From assembly GCF_000300335.1 (NCBI RefSeq), contig NZ_AMRM01000017.1:1-64000 (forward strand): a stretch of DNA of 64,000 nucleotides, in the 5' to 3' direction. Positions 7,938-16,700 of the stretch are shown here, in pieces. Under the pieces are notes generated by a model. It worked only from the letters and a program-made list of their open reading frames with translations. It was not told the DNA's origin and did no database searches. The stretch is from Nitratireductor pacificus pht-3B (GTDB lineage Bacteria > Pseudomonadota > Alphaproteobacteria > Rhizobiales > Rhizobiaceae). Positions within the stretch are counted from its first letter, which is position 1. Every line of letters begins with the position of its first letter. Position numbers and translations under genes: made by a program.

Positions 7938-8675
7938 GTGTGGACCATCATTTTCAAGGCGACCATGGTCACGGTCGGCGTCATCTTCTTCAGCCAGATC
8001 ATCTCTTTCTCGATCCGATGGTCCAGCGGCCAGCCCTTCACCGCCTTCGTCTTCCTGATGAACTCCGTGCTGCCCCTGCTGACGGCCTTCCCGGCCGGCT
8101 TCATGGTCTTCTGGCAGAATGAGAAGCTCCGGGTCGCGCTCAGGGCCCTCGAGGAAGCGAATCGCCAGCTCGAACAGCGCGCCACGCGCGATCAGATGAC
8201 CGGGTTCCTGAACCGGGAGGCATTCTTCGACCGGTTCCGGGCGCTTCGCCGCACCCGGGGTACCGGCGCGCTGCTGATGATCGACGCGGACCATTTCAAG
8301 GCCGTCAATGACGGCTTCGGGCATCAGGCGGGCGACCGCGCTCTGGAACTGATCGCCGGCGCAATCCAGGCGACCGTCCGCGGAGAAGACGTCATCGGCC
8401 GTATCGGCGGCGAAGAGTTCTGCGTTTTCCTTCCCGGGGTGGACAGCCGGGAGGCCTCGTCGGTCAGCGAACGCCTGCGGCAGGCGGTCGAGCATCTGGT
8501 GTTCGAGCCGGCGGGCGGCGCGCGGCGCGCTCTGACCGTCAGCATCGGCATGACGATGGACAACGGCGCCGGCACCGTATCGCAACTGATGCGCCGGGCC
8601 GACCGCTGCCTCTATGAAGCGAAACACCGCGGCCGCAACCGGGTCGTCTCGGAGCCGGCGCTGCGCGTCGCCTGA
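7938..8675 (+). CDS. Membrane-bound GGDEF protein (diguanylate cyclase)
   Basis: About 245 residues from the GTG at 7938, which has GGAAG 5 bases upstream. The frame is open back to 7797, but those codons begin at the preceding terminator. Two membrane segments come first (VTVGVIFFSQIISFS and NSVLPLLTAFPAGFMVFW), then a short coiled coil (LRALEEANRQLEQRATRDQ) and a GGDEF domain. The active-site motif is GGEEF at residues 157-161, a functional variant in many cyclases. The product-inhibition I-site RxxD (RGED, residues 148-151) is placed correctly five residues before it. It should therefore make c-di-GMP from GTP under feedback control. No sensory domain other than the membrane part is seen. 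Confidence 0.85.
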   Translation: MWTIIFKATMVTVGVIFFSQIISFSIRWSSGQPFTAFVFLMNSVLPLLTAFPAGFMVFWQNEKLRVALRALEEANRQLEQRATRDQMTGFLNREAFFDRFRALRRTRGTGALLMIDADHFKAVNDGFGHQAGDRALELIAGAIQATVRGEDVIGRIGGEEFCVFLPGVDSREASSVSERLRQAVEHLVFEPAGGARRALTVSIGMTMDNGAGTVSQLMRRADRCLYEAKHRGRNRVVSEPALRVA

Positions 8676-9010
8676 GCCCCCGGCGAGCCACAGCGCCAAG
8701 ACCGGCAGGCGGCGTCTCGGAACAATACGGCCGGTATGCGATGATCTTGAGGATCATGGGGGCGCCGTTGAACTCGAAAAATACTTGAAGACAATCGGTT
8801 AAACGCAGGTTCGCATCTCAGACTTCACGGCCTGCTCCAATGGTTTGCAGCGCCCCGTGCGAAGTCGCGCCGCGCTTCAAGAAATAAGATGGATCTCAAG
8901 CAGCGAGGGGCCTTCGGAGGGACCGTTTCGTCAGCGCCCTCCATGGTGTGTAAGAATCGCGAGCCGACCAGCCAATGACGGGCTTCTGCTCTCCTGAAGA
9001 AACACCTGCG
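8676..9010. other. Intergenic, nothing recognised
   Basis: 335 bp between a rightward and a leftward gene stop. No coding potential, repeat or clear hairpin terminator was found. Confidence 0.5.
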
Positions 9011-10174
9011 TCAGTCGGGGATCACCCGCTTCCACAGATGCCTCTCGACCGTGCTCCTGCACAGCACCGCTCCTAGCCCAGGCATCGAACTGACTGGCAT
9101 GCGGCCGTTCTTGACATTGTCTTCCCAGGGATTTTCGAGAATGGGCACGTAGTTCGGTTCCGATGCATAGTCAGGAAAGCACTCGAGAACCATGAAATTG
9201 GGAATGCAGGCGGAGAGCTGCGCCGAGATCGCCGTGGCCAGCGTGCTTCCATAATTGTGCGGGGCGACGCGCGCGTTGTGGATCTCCGCCAGCGCGGCGA
9301 TCTTCTTTCCTTCCATGATCCCACCTGTGTTGCAGAGATCCGGCTGGATAATAGAGACGGCTCCCGTTTCAAGCAGAATGTGGAAACCGAAACGCGTGTA
9401 GACACGCTCGCCCGCCGCCAGCGTGATCGGCGTGGAGCGCCCGACCTTCGCCAGCGCGCCGGGCAAGGCCGGGTCCACCGGCTCCTCGACGAAACAGATG
9501 TTAAAGGGTTCCAGCCGGCGCAGGAGCGGCAGGAGCTGATCGCTGGAAAGCCCGCCCCCGAAATCGAGCATGATGGCGACATCTTCGCCCACGGCCGCAC
9601 GCAGCTTCTCGACACGTTCGATGACAAGCGCACTCTCGCCCTGGCGCAGGCTGCGGCGGGCCGGATGGCGGATCACGGTGATGGGGTCGGCCATGCCCAG
9701 CGGGTAGAGTTTCAACCCGCGATAGCCCCGCTCGACCGCGCGCAGGCCCGCCTCCGCGAACGCACTGCCGCTGTTGCACCCAAGCCACCAGCCATTGGCA
9801 TAGACGTCCAGTTCGGTTTCGATCGGCCCACCAAGAAGCATGTGGACGGGAACGCCGAGCGCCTTGCCCTTGATATCCCAGAGCGCGTGGTCGATCGCGC
9901 TGAGGCCCGCCATCGAGATCGCGCCGCCGCCCTTTGTCCAGAAACCCTGGTCGTAGATGTCGTTCCAGATCAGCTCGACGGGCGAAGGATCGCGGCCGAT
10001 CACCAGGCGTTCGAGCATCGCCGCCAGCATCTCGGCGGCGGCCGTGGTTCCAAGGCCGTAGGCGATGCCGGCTTCACCAAGCCCCGTTATGCCCGCATCG
10101 GTCTCCAGTTCCAGAATGACGGCGCGGCGAAAGCCCGTCGGCACGACATAGATGTTGGCGGCGGTGATCTTCAT
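9011..10174 (-). CDS. Enolase-superfamily (mandelate racemase-like) dehydratase or racemase
   Basis: 387 residues from MKITAANIYV; an ATG two codons earlier (10180) is also possible. N-terminal capping domain (1-125), then a TIM barrel. Predicted Mg ligands are D204 (IMLDFGGG), E230 (CFVEEPVD) and E256 (AAGERVYT). H306 (APHNYGST) with D279 (QPDLCNTGG) matches the His-Asp dyad of the mandelate racemase subgroup. The usual KxK at the end of strand 2 is K155-x-Y157 here, so one catalytic lysine is replaced, as in some sugar-acid dehydratases. The subgroup works on alpha-carboxylate carbon acids such as sugar acids. It lies 112 bp downstream of a LysR gene on the same strand and next to amino-acid-type enzymes. 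The substrate cannot be told from the sequence. Confidence 0.85.
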   Translation of the reverse strand: MKITAANIYVVPTGFRRAVILELETDAGITGLGEAGIAYGLGTTAAAEMLAAMLERLVIGRDPSPVELIWNDIYDQGFWTKGGGAISMAGLSAIDHALWDIKGKALGVPVHMLLGGPIETELDVYANGWWLGCNSGSAFAEAGLRAVERGYRGLKLYPLGMADPITVIRHPARRSLRQGESALVIERVEKLRAAVGEDVAIMLDFGGGLSSDQLLPLLRRLEPFNICFVEEPVDPALPGALAKVGRSTPITLAAGERVYTRFGFHILLETGAVSIIQPDLCNTGGIMEGKKIAALAEIHNARVAPHNYGSTLATAISAQLSACIPNFMVLECFPDYASEPNYVPILENPWEDNVKNGRMPVSSMPGLGAVLCRSTVERHLWKRVIPD

Positions 10175-10286
10175 GAACATGTCCAGAACGGTTGCTTGTG
10201 CCCGACTGTCCGATGCCGAGGCGCGCATCACAATGGAATTGTGGTCAGGGGCCTGTGCCTGGGAGGAATAGCCTCCCGCCAGGATG

Positions 10287-11207
10287 TCAGCCCAGCATCC
10301 TCGCAAGCTGGCGCTCTTCCTGCTCCATCTCCGCGATCAACCAGTCCCGCACGAGTTCCACGACGGGACGGATCGCCCGCTGGCTCGACGACACCAGATG
10401 ATAGCTGCGGTCGGTGAGGATGACCTTGTCGCTGGCGCTGACCAGCATGCCGTCGATGACGAGCCGCGAGACCACCGAGGTCCACCCCAGCGCCAGCCCC
10501 TGCCCGCTGAGCGCCGCCTGCAGCACGACGGAATAGTCCGAGAAGGAAAGCTGGTTCCACGTGGTCGGAATCCGCCTGCCGGCCTCCGAGGCAAACTCGG
10601 ACCAGCCGAACCAGTGGTCCGGCAGGTTGATCAGTGTATGCGGCGAGACCGGCGCATCGAAGGAACCGCGCTCGCGGACATATCCGGGAGCGCCGATGGC
10701 GAGGACCCTTTCGGGCGCGAACCAGCCGCCGAGCTTGCGGGCGTCGTCGCCCACCGCGACCCGGAGCCCGAGATCGCAGTTCGCCAAAGGTCCCCCGACG
10801 CTGCCGGGCAGGAGCTGGAACTGCAGGTCGGTATTGGGAAACTGTTCGCGAAAACTGCTGTAGCGCGGCATCAGCCAATGGGTCGCCATGCCCGACGAGA
10901 TCGAGAGCATCACCACTTCGCGCGTGCCGTCGCGGCCCTCGATCTCGTCGAGCACGTCCTCGATGGAATGAAAGGCTCGGGTGGTCACGCGGCTGAGCTT
11001 CTTGCCGGCTTCCGACAGGGCGAGGTTCGGGCCGGAGCGGATGAAGAGTTTTTCGCCGAGATGCTTCTCGAGCGACGCCACCGCATGGCTGACCGCCGGC
11101 TGCGTGATGTTCAGCTCATCCGCCGCCTTGGAGAAATTCGCATGCCGGGCGGCCACCTCGAAGACGAAGAGCGTGCTGGGTGAGGGAAGATGCCGGCGCA
11201 ATACCAT
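10287..11207 (-). CDS. LysR-family transcriptional regulator
   Basis: 306 residues with an N-terminal winged helix (FEVAARHANFSKAADELNIT, then QPAVSHAVASLEKHLGEKLF) and a periplasmic-binding-like effector domain (about 90-295). The HTH wording is closest to GcvA-type regulators. It is divergent from the class V aminotransferase gene and precedes the enolase-superfamily gene on its own strand, so it probably controls both directions. The effector is likely a pathway intermediate, by family habit. Confidence 0.9.
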   Translation of the reverse strand: MVLRRHLPSPSTLFVFEVAARHANFSKAADELNITQPAVSHAVASLEKHLGEKLFIRSGPNLALSEAGKKLSRVTTRAFHSIEDVLDEIEGRDGTREVVMLSISSGMATHWLMPRYSSFREQFPNTDLQFQLLPGSVGGPLANCDLGLRVAVGDDARKLGGWFAPERVLAIGAPGYVRERGSFDAPVSPHTLINLPDHWFGWSEFASEAGRRIPTTWNQLSFSDYSVVLQAALSGQGLALGWTSVVSRLVIDGMLVSASDKVILTDRSYHLVSSSQRAIRPVVELVRDWLIAEMEQEERQLARMLG

Positions 11208-11214
11208 GAGCTGA

Positions 11215-11233
11215 ATTTATACTGAGGATGAAT
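11215..11233. promoter_or_regulatory. Possible LysR box
   Basis: ATTTAT, seven bases, then ATGAAT forms an imperfect inverted repeat of the T-N11-A type in the divergent region upstream of the LysR gene. It is close to the LysR start codon, which would fit autoregulation. Short motif, so weak evidence. Confidence 0.3.
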
Positions 11234-11384
11234 CTTTTCAACCTGTTTGTCGTCCGATCGTCATGGCAACCTCCCGGTTAACCGATCGCAAGAGCGGCGA
11301 AGAACAATAAGCGGAACGCTATGCTTGCGCGCGACGGGACCGTTGCCGGGCTTCAATTCCGAGAACAGAGCAGAAGGTCCGGCG

Positions 11385-12611
11385 ATGGCTTTGGACACGG
11401 AACAGCTGCGCGCCGAAACGCCGGGCTGCAGACCTGAAATGGTTCATTTCAACAATGCGGGCGCCAGCCTCATGCCGCGACCGGTCATCGAGGCGGTCGA
11501 GCGCCATTGGGCCGAGGAGATCATGTCGGGAGGCTATGAAGCAGCGGAAGGAGCGGCCGGCCGGTTGCAGGCCGCCTACGACGCGACGGCACGACTTGTC
11601 GGCGGCGCGCCCGACGAGATCGCATTCTTCGACAATGCCACCCGCGCCTGGCAGGCCGCCTTCTATGCCGTCGGCTGGGAGCCGGGAGACCGGCTGATCA
11701 CCGGCCAGTCGGAATACAACTCCAACATGATCGCCTTCCGCCACGCCGAGACGCACCTGGGAATCGAGGTGGTTCTGGCACCGGACACCCGCGACGGGAT
11801 CGTCGATGTGGCGGCTCTCGAAAGGCTGATGACCGACCGCACGCGCCTCATCGCCATCTCGCACATGCCGACGAATGACGGCCTCATCAACCCCGCCCGG
11901 GAGATCGGCGCGGTGGCGCGCCGGCGGGGCGTTCCGTTCCTGCTCGACGCCTGCCAGTCCGTCGGGCAGATGCCCATCGATGCCGGGGCACTCGGCTGCA
12001 CCATGCTTTCGGCCACGGGCCGCAAATACATTCGGGGGCCGCGCGGAACAGGATTTCTGTGGGTGGACGGCGCCGCGCTCGATGCGCTCCGGCCCCATGT
12101 TCTCGACATCCAGTCGGCGCAATGGACGGAGGTTGACCGGTTCGAGCTCGCCGCCGGGGCGCGCCGCTTCGAGCTCTGGGAGCGCAATGTCGCCGCCCAA
12201 CTGGGCCTCGGCGCCGCATGCCGATATGCGCTGGACATCGGTCTCGAGAACATCTGGACGCATGTCAGCGGCCTCGCGATGCAGATGCGCAGCATGCTTG
12301 CCGGCCTGCCGGGCATCACCGTGCAGGATCGCGGCATCGAACAAAGCGGCATCGTGACTTTTTTCCACGAAACCGTCCCGGCGGAGGCGCTCGTGCGCCA
12401 GTTGCGCGAGCGTTTCGGCATCAACACTTCGGTTTCCAACACCCAGCTCACACGCCGGTCGCTGCGGGAACAGGGCGTGACTGCACTGGTGAGGGCATCG
12501 GTGCACGCCTACAACACGGCTGACGAAGTCCGGCGCCTCGGCGAGGCGCTTGCGGTTCTGACGGCGGGAAAACAGGGAAAGAAGGAATTGAACGCAGGGC
12601 AGAACGCCTGA
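11385..12611 (+). CDS. PLP-dependent class V aminotransferase-fold enzyme (cysteine desulfurase / epimerase-like)
   Basis: 408 residues; the ATG at 11385 follows AGAAGG, and an earlier in-frame start at 11247 is unlikely. Fold-type I class V signatures: HFNNAGASLMP at the N-terminus, D188 in FLLDACQSVGQ for the pyridine nitrogen, and K214 in SATGRKYIRGPRGTGFLW as the Schiff-base lysine. The family includes cysteine desulfurases, isopenicillin-N epimerase-like proteins, EgtE-type lyases and some aminotransferases, so the reaction is open. It is the first gene of a run leading into a polyamine-type ABC importer, with 55 bp to the next gene. This suggests action on the imported amine or amino acid. 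Confidence 0.8.
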   Translation: MALDTEQLRAETPGCRPEMVHFNNAGASLMPRPVIEAVERHWAEEIMSGGYEAAEGAAGRLQAAYDATARLVGGAPDEIAFFDNATRAWQAAFYAVGWEPGDRLITGQSEYNSNMIAFRHAETHLGIEVVLAPDTRDGIVDVAALERLMTDRTRLIAISHMPTNDGLINPAREIGAVARRRGVPFLLDACQSVGQMPIDAGALGCTMLSATGRKYIRGPRGTGFLWVDGAALDALRPHVLDIQSAQWTEVDRFELAAGARRFELWERNVAAQLGLGAACRYALDIGLENIWTHVSGLAMQMRSMLAGLPGITVQDRGIEQSGIVTFFHETVPAEALVRQLRERFGINTSVSNTQLTRRSLREQGVTALVRASVHAYNTADEVRRLGEALAVLTAGKQGKKELNAGQNA

Positions 12612-12666
12612 TCTGGCCTGGTTCGGGGAACGCATGAACCAGAAAAAAAGACAAAGGAGAACGGCC

Positions 12667-13767
12667 ATGACATTCAAGCCGACGAGACGAACGGTTCTGA
12701 CCGGAATGGGGATTGCCGGCGTTGCCGGCCTGTGCGCACCCGGTCTGATCCGACCGGCCCACGCCGCTTCCGGCGAACTCAACATCTGGGCCTATGACGG
12801 GTTCATCACCGACGCATTCCGCAAGCGCTTCGAGGACGAGACCGGCATCCGCCTGAACATCCGCACCGTCACCGACCAGGGCGAGCAGTTCAACCTGATG
12901 GCCGCCGAGAACGGCAAGTTCAGCGCCGACATCGTGACCTGCGCCGGCCACCGCTTCTACCAGTTCATCGACGCCGGCTTCCTCGCACCCATCGACCGGG
13001 CGAAGCTCGGCAATTGGAGCCGGATCGAGGACGAGTACGCGAGCGCTTCGTGGGTCTCGCGCTCGGGCGAACAGTGGGGCGTCCCGCTGGTCGTCGTCTC
13101 CACCGGCCTTCTCTACAACACAGAGCAGATTGAGGCGCCGACAAGCTGGGACGTGATGTTCGACGAGGCCAATGCCGGGCGCACGGCCTACCAGATCCAG
13201 GACTTCTTCCAGATCGTGATGAACTATCTGGGCTATGACGGCTCGGCTGCAACCTACATGAACACGCCGGACGTGGCGCAGCGCGCGGTCGACGCGACCC
13301 GCGATTTCCTGATCGAGCACAAGCACATGGTGCGCCGCTACTACGAGGCCGCGACCGAAATCCAGCAGATGATGGTGACGGGCGACGTGGCGCTGGCGCA
13401 GGCGGGTTCCGGCCCCTCCTCGCAGCTCATCATCGACGGCTTCCCCGCTGGCTACACCATTCCGAAGGAAGGCGGGCTCGCCTATGCCTACGGCTTCAAC
13501 ATCACGAAGGATGCGGCCAACATGGAGAACGCCTACACCTTCCTGAACGCGCTTCTGGGCGACGCGGAGAACGGCGCCGAGATCGTCCGTTCCACCGGTC
13601 TTTCCTCTACCATCAAGGGCACCGAGGCGCTGCTGACGGATCAGGAAAAGGAGGCCCTGGCCCTGAGCGCAGAAGAGCGCAGCCGGCTTTCCTGGGTTGA
13701 CGTCGAGACAGCGCCCTTCATCTTCGACCTGATCGACAAGGCGGCGGAAGAAATCCGCGCCGCCTGA
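12667..13767 (+). CDS. Polyamine-type ABC transporter substrate-binding protein (PotD/PotF-like)
   Basis: 366 residues. ATG at 12667 with AAAGGAG upstream. The signal peptide has a twin arginine (TRRTVLTGMGIAGVAGL) and a cut after AHA, so Tat export is possible. The mature part opens with GELNIWAYDGFITDAF, the usual strand of extracellular solute-binding protein family 1/PotD. It delivers substrate to the permeases encoded just downstream. By family the ligand is a polyamine or a small amine or amino-acid derivative. Confidence 0.87.
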   Translation: MTFKPTRRTVLTGMGIAGVAGLCAPGLIRPAHAASGELNIWAYDGFITDAFRKRFEDETGIRLNIRTVTDQGEQFNLMAAENGKFSADIVTCAGHRFYQFIDAGFLAPIDRAKLGNWSRIEDEYASASWVSRSGEQWGVPLVVVSTGLLYNTEQIEAPTSWDVMFDEANAGRTAYQIQDFFQIVMNYLGYDGSAATYMNTPDVAQRAVDATRDFLIEHKHMVRRYYEAATEIQQMMVTGDVALAQAGSGPSSQLIIDGFPAGYTIPKEGGLAYAYGFNITKDAANMENAYTFLNALLGDAENGAEIVRSTGLSSTIKGTEALLTDQEKEALALSAEERSRLSWVDVETAPFIFDLIDKAAEEIRAA

Positions 13768-13832
13768 CCGACGATCAAAGCCCGGCCGGCTGCCTTCCCG
13801 GCGGCCGGCATCGAAGCCGAAGACGAGTATCC

Positions 13833-14759
13833 ATGACCAGCCTGCTCATTCATCTGCGACGGTTTTCCGTCTATCGCGGCCTGACCGACCTCTATGCCCG
13901 CTCGCCGCTGGCGCGACTTCTGATCGTCAGCGTCGTGCCGCTTCTGTGGATTCTCGGCACGACCGCCGCGCCGTTGGCGCAGATGGTTCTGGTCAGCTTC
14001 TATGAGAGCTTCCCCGTGGCCGAGGGCGAGACGGCGCGCTGGACACTCGCCAACTATGCGAGCTTCTTCGAGCGGCCGCTCTATCTGACCGCCTTCCTGC
14101 GTTCCTTCGTCTTCGCGACCATCGTCACCTTCCTGACGCTGCTCGTGGTCTTTCCCATCGCCTATTACATCGCCAAGGTGGCCCCGCGCGGCCGCCGCAC
14201 GAGGCTGCTCCTGCTGGTGATCGCACCCTTCTGGGTGAGCGAGATCATCCGCAGCTTCGCCTGGATCGTGATGCTGGCCAATCGCGGGGCAGTGAACTCA
14301 TTTCTCTCCCTCATCGGCATTCCCGGCACACCGGTGGAACTGCTCTACAACAATATCTCGCTGACCATCGGCGTCATCTACCTGACTTCGCTCTACATGC
14401 TGCTGCCGCTCTATGCGGCGCTGGAAAAGATCGACGACAACGTCCTGGAGGCGGCGGCCAATCTGGGTGCGCCGGCATGGCGGCGCTTCCTGCGCATCGT
14501 CCTGCCGCTGTCGCGCGACGGCGTTGTGGCCGGGTGCTCTCTGGTGTTCCTGCTGGTGATCGGTCTCTACGCCATGCCGCAGCTTCTGGGCGGGCCGGGC
14601 AACACGCTGTTTGCCACCACCATCGGCCAGATTTTCGCCAAGGCCGGCGCATCCTGGCCGCAAGGCAGCGCCTTCAGCATCATCCTGACGGGGACGGCAC
14701 TCGCCTATGTCGGCCTGTTTGTGGCAATCTTCCAGCGGCGCGGCCGCGGGAGGACATGA
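13833..14759 (+). CDS. ABC transporter permease (PotB-like)
   Basis: 308 residues with six or so membrane segments, the first at about 31-52. The EAA loop for ATPase contact is visible (VLEAAANLGAPAWRRFLRIV). It lies 65 bp after the binding-protein gene and overlaps the second permease by 4 bp (ATGA), forming the usual heterodimeric channel of the PotABCD class. Confidence 0.9.
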   Translation: MTSLLIHLRRFSVYRGLTDLYARSPLARLLIVSVVPLLWILGTTAAPLAQMVLVSFYESFPVAEGETARWTLANYASFFERPLYLTAFLRSFVFATIVTFLTLLVVFPIAYYIAKVAPRGRRTRLLLLVIAPFWVSEIIRSFAWIVMLANRGAVNSFLSLIGIPGTPVELLYNNISLTIGVIYLTSLYMLLPLYAALEKIDDNVLEAAANLGAPAWRRFLRIVLPLSRDGVVAGCSLVFLLVIGLYAMPQLLGGPGNTLFATTIGQIFAKAGASWPQGSAFSIILTGTALAYVGLFVAIFQRRGRGRT

Positions 14760-15577
14760 CCATGCGCCTGCGCAATCTCGCCCTCCCCGGTCTCTTTTGG
14801 CTGTTTGTCGCCTATCTCTTCCTGCCGCTTCTCGTCATGGCGGCCATGGGCTTCCGCGATTCCAACTTCGTCGCTTTCCCGATCCACAGCTGGACCACCA
14901 AATGGTACGGCGAGGTGCTGCTCGACCGCGACGTCATGGAGGCGCTGTGGCTCTCGGCCAAGGTGGCGGTGGCATCGACGGTGATATCCGTGGCCGTCGG
15001 ACTGCCGGTTGCCTTCGCCGTCGCGCGCACCTCCGGCATCGCGCGCGGTCTCCTGATCGCCCTCATTCTCCTGCCCGCCTTCCTGCCGGTGGTCGTCTCG
15101 GCGATTTCGCTGCGCATCTTCATTGGCCGCATCGGCCTCGAGACGGGCACGGCGGCGATTGCCTTCGGGCATGCGGTCGGCTCCGTGCCCTTCGTCGTCA
15201 TCATGGTCCTGACCCGTCTCAACACGATGGGCCGCAACATGGCCGATGCGGCGCGCAATCTCGGCGCGGATGATGTCATCATCCTCGTGCGCATTGTTCT
15301 GCCCTGTCTTTCGCCCGCGCTGCTGGGCGCCTTCATGTTCTGCCTGCTGCTGTCGTTCGAGGACTTCGTGCGCTCGTTCTTCCTCGGCGGTTTCGAGCAG
15401 ACCTTCCCGGTTCTCCTGTTTGCCCGGCTGCGCTTCGGTTTCGATCCGGGCCTTGCCGCCATCTCAACAATCGTCCTCATCGCCACGACCGGCTTCGGTC
15501 TCTACGCCGAACGCTTTGTCCGAAAGCGCAGCCTGCGCAGCGAAACCTCCCTGACTTCCGGTGCCAAGAATGACTGA
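14756..15577 (+). CDS. ABC transporter permease (PotC-like)
   Basis: 273 residues starting in the ATGA overlap with the previous gene; an ATG two codons further on (14762) is equally possible. Six membrane segments. EAA-type loop at NMADAARNLGADDVIILVRI. It is the second half of the inner-membrane channel. Its end overlaps the ATPase gene by 8 bp, which argues for one polycistronic message. Confidence 0.9.
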   Translation: MTMRLRNLALPGLFWLFVAYLFLPLLVMAAMGFRDSNFVAFPIHSWTTKWYGEVLLDRDVMEALWLSAKVAVASTVISVAVGLPVAFAVARTSGIARGLLIALILLPAFLPVVVSAISLRIFIGRIGLETGTAAIAFGHAVGSVPFVVIMVLTRLNTMGRNMADAARNLGADDVIILVRIVLPCLSPALLGAFMFCLLLSFEDFVRSFFLGGFEQTFPVLLFARLRFGFDPGLAAISTIVLIATTGFGLYAERFVRKRSLRSETSLTSGAKND

Positions 15578-16658
15578 TCCCGTACCCGCCATCGAGATGA
15601 AGAACATTCGCAAGGCCTATGGCGCCCTGCGGGTCATCGACGATGTTTCGCTGAAGATCGAGCGGGGTGTGTTCATCACCCTGCTGGGGCCGTCCGGCTG
15701 CGGAAAGTCGACGCTGCTGCGCTCCATCGTCGGCCTGGCCGAGCCGGACAGCGGGGAAATTCTGGTCGATGGCAAGGACATCACCCGCGCCGCTGCCCAT
15801 AACCGTCCGGTGAAGATGGTGTTTCAGGACTACGCGCTGTTCCCGCACATGACCGTCGCCCAGAACATCGGCTTCGGCTGCGAGATGCAGGGCATGGAGA
15901 AGAGCGCCATTGCCCGCCGCTGCACCGAGCTTCTGGAACTGATTCGCCTGCCCGACATCGCGAACCGCTATCCCGATGCGCTGTCGGGCGGCCAGCGCCA
16001 GCGCGTTGCACTGGCCCGCGCGCTCGCTCCCGATCCGGCCGCGCTGCTGCTGGACGAACCGCTCGGCGCACTCGATCTGAAGCTGCGGCAGGACATGCAG
16101 CGCGAGCTGAAGGCCATCCAGCGGCGCACCGGAAAGACCTTCGTTTTCGTCACCCACGACCAGCAGGAAGCGATGTCCATGTCGGATCTGGTGGCGGTGA
16201 TGAACAAGGGGCGCATCGAACAGCTGGACAGCCCGCAGAACATCTATGCCAATCCGGCGACCCTGTTCATCGCCGATTTCGTCGGCGCCACCAATCTCTT
16301 CAAGGCGAAGCTGGAGATGATCGACGGCGGTCACCTCGTGCTGGCTGTCGGCGATGCGCGCTGGCGCATCCCTGCCGCACGGGTGACCTCGGACAGGAAG
16401 CCGGTGGCGGGAGAAGCCGTTTCCGTGGTCATCCGGCCAGAGGCTTTCGATATCGGCGCGAGCCGCCGCCAGGACGACATCGTGCTTTCCGGCCGCCTGA
16501 CCGACCAGACCTATCTCGGCGACCGGGTGCATCTGAATGTCGAGACCGCGGACGGCGCGGCGCTGCTGGTCGATGCCCGGCCCCCGGTGGCCGTTGGCCA
16601 GGGCACGGAGATCAAGCTGCGCTGCCGCCCCGACAATCTGGCCATCATCGCCGGCTGA
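15570..16658 (+). CDS. ABC transporter ATP-binding protein (PotA-like)
   Basis: 362 residues from MTDPVPAIEM. Walker [10 protein letters not shown] (40-48), Q-loop VFQDYALFPHMTV, signature [15 protein letters not shown], Walker B ALLLDEPLGALD and H-loop FVTHDQQEA are all intact. A C-terminal TOBE domain (about 270-360) is present, as in PotA and other importers. It powers the polyamine-type importer encoded upstream. Confidence 0.92.
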   Translation: MTDPVPAIEMKNIRKAYGALRVIDDVSLKIERGVFITLLGPSGCGKSTLLRSIVGLAEPDSGEILVDGKDITRAAAHNRPVKMVFQDYALFPHMTVAQNIGFGCEMQGMEKSAIARRCTELLELIRLPDIANRYPDALSGGQRQRVALARALAPDPAALLLDEPLGALDLKLRQDMQRELKAIQRRTGKTFVFVTHDQQEAMSMSDLVAVMNKGRIEQLDSPQNIYANPATLFIADFVGATNLFKAKLEMIDGGHLVLAVGDARWRIPAARVTSDRKPVAGEAVSVVIRPEAFDIGASRRQDDIVLSGRLTDQTYLGDRVHLNVETADGAALLVDARPPVAVGQGTEIKLRCRPDNLAIIAG

Positions 16659-16700
16659 CCGACGCAAGAAACGAACTGACAGTGAAATGGAGATGTCTTT

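Noticed and set aside
10175-10286. An upstream extension of the enolase-superfamily gene to 10306
   Set aside because: The added residues have no similarity to the family start MKITAANIYV and overlap the LysR gene end.
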